Source: Flavobacteriales bacterium (lineage in GTDB: Bacteria; Bacteroidota; Bacteroidia; Flavobacteriales_D; Cryomorphaceae). Taken from it: a stretch of DNA of 11,261 bases. Shown here piece by piece: positions 6,644-11,261 of the stretch (its first letter is position 1; every line of letters begins with the position of its first letter). The position numbers were made by a program, and so were the translations under genes. The stretch is taken from positions 1-11,261 of the forward strand of contig JAIVHQ010000014.1 in assembly GCA_020200995.1 (NCBI GenBank), read 5' to 3'. The notes beneath the pieces are model-generated. The model was given only the letters and a program-made list of their open reading frames with translations, was not told the DNA's origin and ran no database searches.

Positions 6644-7387
6644 ATGAAAATAAAGTTTAGTTTGGGAGCGGCTGCGGCCTGCGTGGTGCTCTTCGCCAAT
6701 TTGACTGTCTACGCCCAGAGCGATAAAGACTTTGAAGATTTGCGCACGCTGTACATCGATGAGAAATACGAGAAGCTCATCTCTAAAGGCGAACGCTACA
6801 TGGGCAAATCCGATACCCGAAAGGATCCTGCTCCATACCTGTACATGTCGAAGGCCTACTTCGAATTGAGCAGTATGGAAGACATGGCAGAAGATTATCC
6901 TCCCGAGAAAACCTTTGCCAACGCTTTGAAATGGGCCACCAAGTACAGGAAGAAAGATCCTGAGGGGGTCCTCTTTCGAGAGAATGACATGTTCTTTGAA
7001 GAGCTGAAGAAAACAGCCCTCCTCGATGCTGCGGGATTTATGTCTGATCAAAAATACTCTCGTGCAAAACGATACTACGACGCCATCACCAAATTTGACC
7101 CCGATGATGCGGGTGCCTGGTTGCTTTTGGGCTATTGTCAAATGCAGATGAGATCGATGACAGAGGCGGGCATGACTTATAAAAAAGCCGGTGAAGTGCT
7201 TCACTCCACAGACGTGACCCGACTGAACGCACAGGACAAAAAGACCCTTCGCGAAGGCGGAATCAATTACGCCGAGTACCTGGTAGCCGAAGGAAAGCGC
7301 GATTCGGCCCGCACTACCATGGACCTGCTCGCACCGGCATTGGAGGGCGACAGCCAGTTTGACATGCTCTACCGCAAGGTGAAGTGA
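6644..7387 (+). CDS. Exported TPR-like protein
   Basis: I do not recognise a named family for this 247-residue protein. It begins with a signal peptide (MKIKFSLGAAAACVVLFANLTVYA, probable cleavage before Gln25). Cys13 lacks a proper lipobox, so it is more likely a soluble periplasmic protein than a lipoprotein. The rest is alpha-helical with tetratricopeptide-like pairs at about 62-105 (ending YRKKDPE), 124-154 (ending ITKFDPDD) and 157-187 (AWLLLGYCQMQMRSMTEAG onward), the second and third being the best. TPR domains usually hold protein partners. The next gene starts right after it, and both products are exported and share the TPR-like theme, so they probably work together. A good Bacteroidota promoter lies just upstream. 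No catalytic motif is visible. Confidence 0.78.
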   Translation: MKIKFSLGAAAACVVLFANLTVYAQSDKDFEDLRTLYIDEKYEKLISKGERYMGKSDTRKDPAPYLYMSKAYFELSSMEDMAEDYPPEKTFANALKWATKYRKKDPEGVLFRENDMFFEELKKTALLDAAGFMSDQKYSRAKRYYDAITKFDPDDAGAWLLLGYCQMQMRSMTEAGMTYKKAGEVLHSTDVTRLNAQDKKTLREGGINYAEYLVAEGKRDSARTTMDLLAPALEGDSQFDMLYRKVK

Positions 7388-7422
7388 TGTTGGTTACGGG
7401 CGATAAGTTACGCGAAAGTAGA

Positions 7423-9561
7423 ATGAACAGGATGTGGGCGGCCTTGGTCGCAGTTCTGATCTGCTTTTCATTTGCGGAAGCGGGCGACCGCCTGCCCGGC
7501 CGGCTTAAGAAAGCCTTCGAGGCACTCGAAGTCTACAACTACTTCGCCGCAAAGGAGGGCTTTTATAAGACATTCGAGAAGGAGCCCGCCGGAGCAGGAT
7601 ACGGCCTGAGCGTGATTTACGGACGCGATGACAACCCTTTTACAAACATCGACTCAGCATTCAAGTACATCACTGAAGCCAGGACAGCTTTTGCTTCCCT
7701 CTCCGAAAAGGAGCGGGAGGACTACCTCGAAGTAGGGGTGGATTCGGTAGCTGTGGAAAGACAAGTACTGCGGGTGGATTCACTGGCATTTCTTCGCGCT
7801 ATGCACGATGGCAGCATCGCCGCTTTAGACTCATTTATCGAAAGACACGCATCACCTCAATTTCAGAAACTGGCCATTAGTGAGCGCAACGCCATGGCTT
7901 ATGACAAAGCCTTGCAAAAGAACACCTCGGCCGCGATGGCTGCCTTTTTTAAAAAATATCCTCGGGCAGCTGAAGCTGCGCAGGCCCGAAGTCATTACCA
8001 CAAGCTCCTCTATCAGGAATATACATCCGGCGGAAAGGTCGAGGATTTTCGCCGATTTCTGGAAGAGCATCCCGACAGTCCTTACAGGGAGGACGCCGAG
8101 AGTGAGGTATACGCACGGTCTACCAAATCGGGTACGGTCCGCGAATTCAGAATGTTTATCGAAGAAAACCCTGACAATCGCCATAAAGACGCTGCCTGGA
8201 GGAGCCTCTACGCTTTGGAGGTCGGCGACAATTCGCCGCGTTCCATCGCTGCATTTAGTCTCAAATACCCCGATTACCCGTTTTTCGATGAGTTGCAAAG
8301 CGATTTTGACCTCGCGGCCACGGATTTTTATACAGTGCGCCAAGGCGACAAGTGGGGCTATATTGACATAGCGGGCAATGTGAGGGTGAAGCCCATTTAC
8401 GAATGGACCGAAAAATATTCTGAAGAGCTGGCCCTCGTCGGTATAGGCGATGAGGCAGCATACATCGACAAGCGTGGAAAATTGCTCACAGGAAAGCGTT
8501 TTGAAGATGGATTGCCCTTTCGAAATGGTTTTGCCGTGGTAGAAGTTGACGGGCTGCAAGGCGTTATCAATCGCTTGGGGCAATGGCACGTGCGGCCGAT
8601 GTACGATGTGTGTGGAGAGTATTCAGAGGGCTTTTTCTTTGTAGAGCAAAATGGAGTTCACGGCTACCTCGATCGCTCAGGGAGGCTTGTAATACCGATG
8701 GAATACGATGCGGCCACTGACTTTATAAACGGCCGGGCCATGGTGAAGAAAGACGGACTGTGGGCTTTTATTGACACCCTCGGGAAGGCCATCACACCTT
8801 TCGGTTTTGACTGGCTTGAGCCTTTCGGCAAAAGCGGCACAGCGAGGATGCGTATTGGCGAGAAATTTGGCCTGCTTACTGCGAATGGCGATACCGCTGC
8901 ACCCGCTATTCACGATGCCCTCGGCGAAATGCACGAGGGATTTTGCCTGGCGGCAGTCGGCGATGATTACGGATTTTTGAGGGCCGCAGGAGACACCGTT
9001 ATTCCCTTCAAGTACAAATATACTGCTGAGGCTGCTTCACAATCTTTTTTTAAAGACGGCAGGGCACGGGTGTTTCAGAAAATCGGTAAAGAAGTAAAAG
9101 TCGGGGTGATCGATACCGCTGACCAAAAGCTCATGCCGGCTATCTTTAATGCTATCGGAGATTTGGAGGGAGGACTGATTGCCATCAGAAAAAAGGAACT
9201 TTGGGGCTATGCCGATACTGCCGTAAATCTGGCCATACCCTATGAGTACACCTTTGCTGAACCTTTCAAAGACAGCACGGCGGTGGTTTCTAAAAAAGAT
9301 AAATTCGGACTTATTGACATGGAGGGAGAGCCCCTGATCGACTTCAGGTACCTCGCGCTGCTTCGGGCCGACACCATTTTTGCGGCTTTCGACACCCTTT
9401 GGGGTTTTGTGGATGTAAGGGGGGATGAAGTGTTGCCTTTTACGTGGGCAGAAGTGGAGATTCTCGACCAGGCTGTGGCAAGACTTACCGATGCCGAGGG
9501 GCGTTTCAGTTACTATGATTTCCGCAGGCTCCGTTTAATATGGCGGGAAGCGGAAGATTAA
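7423..9561 (+). CDS. Exported protein with TPR-like and WG repeats
   Basis: From the ATG at 7423 this is a 712-residue protein. That start gives a compact signal peptide (MNRMWAALVAVLICFSFAEA, cut before Gly21; Cys14 has no lipobox). The frame is open to GTG 7384 and ATG 7387, and the latter overlaps the upstream stop as TGATG, so a 724-residue form is possible. Residues about 131-300 hold roughly five helical units of 32-38 residues, each with an F...F...P pattern (for example FKKYPRAAEAAQA, FLEEHPDSPYRED, FIEENPDNRHKDA), resembling TPRs. Residues about 307-712 hold around eleven WG-type repeats (WGYIDIAGN, HGYLDRSGR, WAFIDTLGK, WGFVDVRGD and weaker ones), each of about 33-40 residues. WG repeats are thought to form beta structures in extracytoplasmic proteins, but no biochemical role is established. 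There is no obvious C-terminal sorting domain. It probably forms an operon with the preceding exported TPR-like gene. Confidence 0.85.
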   Translation: MNRMWAALVAVLICFSFAEAGDRLPGRLKKAFEALEVYNYFAAKEGFYKTFEKEPAGAGYGLSVIYGRDDNPFTNIDSAFKYITEARTAFASLSEKEREDYLEVGVDSVAVERQVLRVDSLAFLRAMHDGSIAALDSFIERHASPQFQKLAISERNAMAYDKALQKNTSAAMAAFFKKYPRAAEAAQARSHYHKLLYQEYTSGGKVEDFRRFLEEHPDSPYREDAESEVYARSTKSGTVREFRMFIEENPDNRHKDAAWRSLYALEVGDNSPRSIAAFSLKYPDYPFFDELQSDFDLAATDFYTVRQGDKWGYIDIAGNVRVKPIYEWTEKYSEELALVGIGDEAAYIDKRGKLLTGKRFEDGLPFRNGFAVVEVDGLQGVINRLGQWHVRPMYDVCGEYSEGFFFVEQNGVHGYLDRSGRLVIPMEYDAATDFINGRAMVKKDGLWAFIDTLGKAITPFGFDWLEPFGKSGTARMRIGEKFGLLTANGDTAAPAIHDALGEMHEGFCLAAVGDDYGFLRAAGDTVIPFKYKYTAEAASQSFFKDGRARVFQKIGKEVKVGVIDTADQKLMPAIFNAIGDLEGGLIAIRKKELWGYADTAVNLAIPYEYTFAEPFKDSTAVVSKKDKFGLIDMEGEPLIDFRYLALLRADTIFAAFDTLWGFVDVRGDEVLPFTWAEVEILDQAVARLTDAEGRFSYYDFRRLRLIWREAED

Positions 9562-9577
9562 GTCCGGAAAAGAATTG

Positions 9578-9585
9578 TAACTTTG
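9578..9585 (+). promoter_or_regulatory. -7 promoter element of the decarboxylase gene
   Basis: TAACTTTG followed by CAGCC is a perfect TAnnTTTG match 16 bases after the WG-protein stop, predicting a start near 9590 and a leader of about 30 bases. The -33 element is not clear. It implies that the decarboxylase is transcribed independently of the gene pair upstream. Confidence 0.5.
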
Positions 9586-9588
9586 CAG

Positions 9589-9608
9589 CCTAATTTTTAG
9601 GGGTTTTT
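9589..9608 (+). terminator. Weak hairpin plus T tract before the decarboxylase gene
   Basis: CCTAA (9589-9593) and TTAGG (9597-9601) form a 5-base stem with a 3-base loop, followed by GG and five T. It could be a weak terminator for the WG gene. Because it starts at the predicted decarboxylase start site, it could instead be a 5' cap hairpin of that mRNA. The AT content makes the stem marginal. Confidence 0.28.
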
Positions 9609-9619
9609 CTCGTCCCGAT

Positions 9620-11056
9620 ATGGAGCAATCATCCGTCAGAAAGGCCGCACTGGCCGAAGTATTAGAACTCGTTGATTCGTGGCTTGAATCGTCCTTGACA
9701 GGGGAAGCCCCTGTCATCGATTTCAAGACTCCCGAAGAACTAAAGCAAGAGCTCAACCTCAGCCTCGACGGCAAAGGGCAGGGCGAAGAATCTATCGCAG
9801 CCGAGACGAGAAAGTACCTTGATCACGCAGTGCGCACGGCCCACCCTGCTTACCTCAATCAACTTTTCGGAGGATTCAATTTGGCCGCATTTGTCGGTGA
9901 AGTGCTCACGGCTGCCACCAATACCTCCATGTACACCTACGAAGTGGCACCTGTGGCCACCTTGATGGAGATGACGATCGTGGATAAAATGCTCTCGTAC
10001 ACAGGGTGGAAAACCGGTACGGGCGGCATGATGACGGGTGGGAGTAATACCAATTTGGTAGCCATGCTGTTGGCTCGAAATTCGATCTTCAAAGGGGCCA
10101 AGAGCGAAGGCATTTCCGGATTGCCTAAGTTGGCAGTCTTCGTGTCGGAGAGAGCGCACTTCAGTATGCTCAAGGCTGCAAATACGACGGGAATAGGCGC
10201 CAACGGAGTGATCAAAGTACCCGTAGACGCCGATGGTCGCATGCGCGGAGAAGCACTTGAGACCGCCCTGAAGGAAACCATTAAAAAAGGAATGATGCCT
10301 TTCATGGTGTGCTCAACCGCGGGAACCACAGAGACCGGATCGTTTGATGCCATCGATGAGGCAGCCGATTTTGCCGAAAGGCATGCCCTGTGGCACCACG
10401 TGGATGGTTCTTGGGGTGGAAGTCTCATCCTGAGTGAGGATAGAAAGCAACTTTTTAAAGGCCTTGACCGTGCCGACAGCTTTTCCTGGAACCCACACAA
10501 GTTGATGAATATTCCACTGATTTGCTCGGTGCTGCTGGTCAAAGACCCGAACATCATGCGCGAGGAGATCAGTTCGCACGATGCGGACTACATATATCAC
10601 GAAAATGCCACCTCCGACTTTGACCTTGGTCCCGCTTCCCTTCAATGCGGACGCCGTGTAGATTCTCTAAAGCTTTGGATGGCATGGAAATACTACGGCG
10701 ACGATGGGTATGCCCGACGCATTGAGCACCTAACGCACCTGGCGAAGTATGCCACTGAAAAGATTGAGGAGAGCGGAAGGCTCGAATTGATGTTTCCGAC
10801 GCAAACGCTTAATGTAAACTTCAGGTTTAAGGTCCCCGAAGGCATAGATAGCGACCGATTTAATGAAGACCTGCGGTATAAGCTCATACGCGAGGGGAGG
10901 GCCATGGTGAATTATTGCCGCCTGGATAATGGGTTGAGCATAAGATTAATCCTCTTGAATCCTGACCTGACAGAGACCGACCTCGATCACTTTTTCGATA
11001 TGTTCGTGGCTACGGCTGAAACACAGCTCAAGGGTTATCCCCAGCCTGAATATTGA
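9620..11056 (+). CDS. PLP-dependent group II amino-acid decarboxylase (CSAD/GAD-like)
   Basis: This 478-residue, full-length protein belongs to the group II decarboxylases (fold type I PLP enzymes). Visible motifs are HPAYLNQLFGGFN (75-87), NTSMYTYEVAP (101-111), GGSNTNLVA (140-148), His180 in ERAHFS (stacks on PLP), CSTAGTTETGSFD, HVDGSWGGS (260-268, Asp262 pairing with the PLP ring nitrogen), SWNPHK with the Schiff-base Lys294, and QCGRRVDSLKLWMAWK (342-357). From memory of the families, the last block and the NTS...TYE segment resemble animal cysteine sulfinate decarboxylase and GADL1, while NTxMYTYE also recalls glutamate decarboxylase (NTNMFTYE). The product is therefore probably GABA, beta-alanine or hypotaurine from glutamate, aspartate or cysteine sulfinate; the sequence does not settle which. 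There is no adjacent amino-acid antiporter, so an acid-resistance role is not supported. It has its own promoter and no clear terminator after it. Confidence 0.9.
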   Translation: MEQSSVRKAALAEVLELVDSWLESSLTGEAPVIDFKTPEELKQELNLSLDGKGQGEESIAAETRKYLDHAVRTAHPAYLNQLFGGFNLAAFVGEVLTAATNTSMYTYEVAPVATLMEMTIVDKMLSYTGWKTGTGGMMTGGSNTNLVAMLLARNSIFKGAKSEGISGLPKLAVFVSERAHFSMLKAANTTGIGANGVIKVPVDADGRMRGEALETALKETIKKGMMPFMVCSTAGTTETGSFDAIDEAADFAERHALWHHVDGSWGGSLILSEDRKQLFKGLDRADSFSWNPHKLMNIPLICSVLLVKDPNIMREEISSHDADYIYHENATSDFDLGPASLQCGRRVDSLKLWMAWKYYGDDGYARRIEHLTHLAKYATEKIEESGRLELMFPTQTLNVNFRFKVPEGIDSDRFNEDLRYKLIREGRAMVNYCRLDNGLSIRLILLNPDLTETDLDHFFDMFVATAETQLKGYPQPEY

Positions 11057-11156
11057 GCACCATCAGGTATTGAATATTTTGAGAAGACCTCTTACTGAGA
11101 TGTCTATACAAGGCTGCAGTAAACTATTGGTAATAAATGAACAAATTTGATATTAT

Positions 11157-11181
11157 TTTGTTATATTAGCAGCATAACAAA
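11157..11181. promoter_or_regulatory. Inverted repeat, candidate operator
   Basis: TTTGTTAT (11157-11164) and ATAACAAA (11174-11181) are perfect 8-base inverted arms around a 9-base spacer. A further AACAAA half-site lies at 11140-11145. The repeat ends 17 bases before the ATG at 11199 and overlaps promoter-like sequence (TATATTAG at 11162-11169), so a repressor or activator site for the last gene is plausible. It lacks a following T tract, so it is not a terminator. In AT-rich DNA part of this may be chance. Confidence 0.38.
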
Positions 11182-11198
11182 TTAATAAAAAGTAAATA

Positions 11199-11261
11199 AT
11201 GACTTTACAAACAGCAGAAACAAAACGTACAAACCCTGAATTGAACAAAGAAGAATCATAC
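11199..11261 (+). CDS. Start of a gene cut by the window edge
   Basis: An ATG at 11199 opens a frame with no stop for the remaining 21 codons, reading MTLQTAETKRTNPELNKEES then Tyr. It is hydrophilic, has no signal peptide and I cannot assign a family. The upstream gap is notably AT-rich and holds an inverted repeat and promoter-like sequence, which supports a real gene start. The codons are also more AT-rich than those of the decarboxylase gene. Only the N-terminus is visible, so the product is unknown. Confidence 0.55.
   Translation, partial: MTLQTAETKRTNPELNKEESY

Noticed and set aside
7852..8589. 245-codon minus-strand open frame inside the WG-repeat gene
   Set aside because: It is antisense to a well-supported gene with repeat structure. 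Its translation shows no signature and there is no promoter-like sequence before it.
11065..11105. Possible terminator after the decarboxylase (AGAC...GTCT near 11081-11104)
   Set aside because: Only four paired bases with a long loop and no T tract follow; not enough to call a terminator.

Overview
The window looks like an ordinary chromosomal stretch from a member of the Bacteroidota, probably Flavobacteriia-like with a fairly high GC content. The evidence is the gene set (SurE and LpxB separated by a small membrane protein, TrmD-L19, a fused FtcD, WG-repeat proteins), the near absence of Shine-Dalgarno sequences before the starts, and several good matches to the Bacteroidota -7 promoter element TAnnTTTG just upstream of genes. 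I see no phage, transposon, CRISPR, tRNA or rRNA. Coding density is high, and both strands are used in four transcription blocks.

Left block: a minus-strand gene for bifunctional formimidoyltransferase-cyclodeaminase (ftcD, folate and histidine one-carbon metabolism) with a terminator-like hairpin after it. Divergent from it is a plus-strand cluster of surE (nucleotidase), an overlapping 102-residue three-helix membrane protein of unknown role, lpxB (lipid A disaccharide synthase) and a secreted SpoIID/LytB-domain protein. The last two act on the envelope: lipid A synthesis and probably peptidoglycan glycan processing.

Centre: convergent with that cluster is a minus-strand pair, trmD then rplS (tRNA m1G37 methyltransferase and ribosomal protein L19). 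This is a translation pair that ends in a strong hairpin terminator. Divergent from trmD, with back-to-back -7 elements in a 102-base gap, starts a two-gene set of exported proteins: a TPR-like protein and a large TPR-like/WG-repeat protein.

Right: a plus-strand gene with its own promoter encodes a group II PLP-dependent decarboxylase resembling animal cysteine sulfinate and glutamate decarboxylases. It is followed by an AT-rich gap containing a perfect 8-base inverted repeat and the first 21 codons of a gene that runs off the window.

I found no convincing new multi-gene system. The items most worth a second look are the architecture of the TPR/WG secreted pair, the substrate of the decarboxylase, the conserved-looking small membrane protein between surE and lpxB, the possible leaderless start of surE, and the candidate operator at the right edge.
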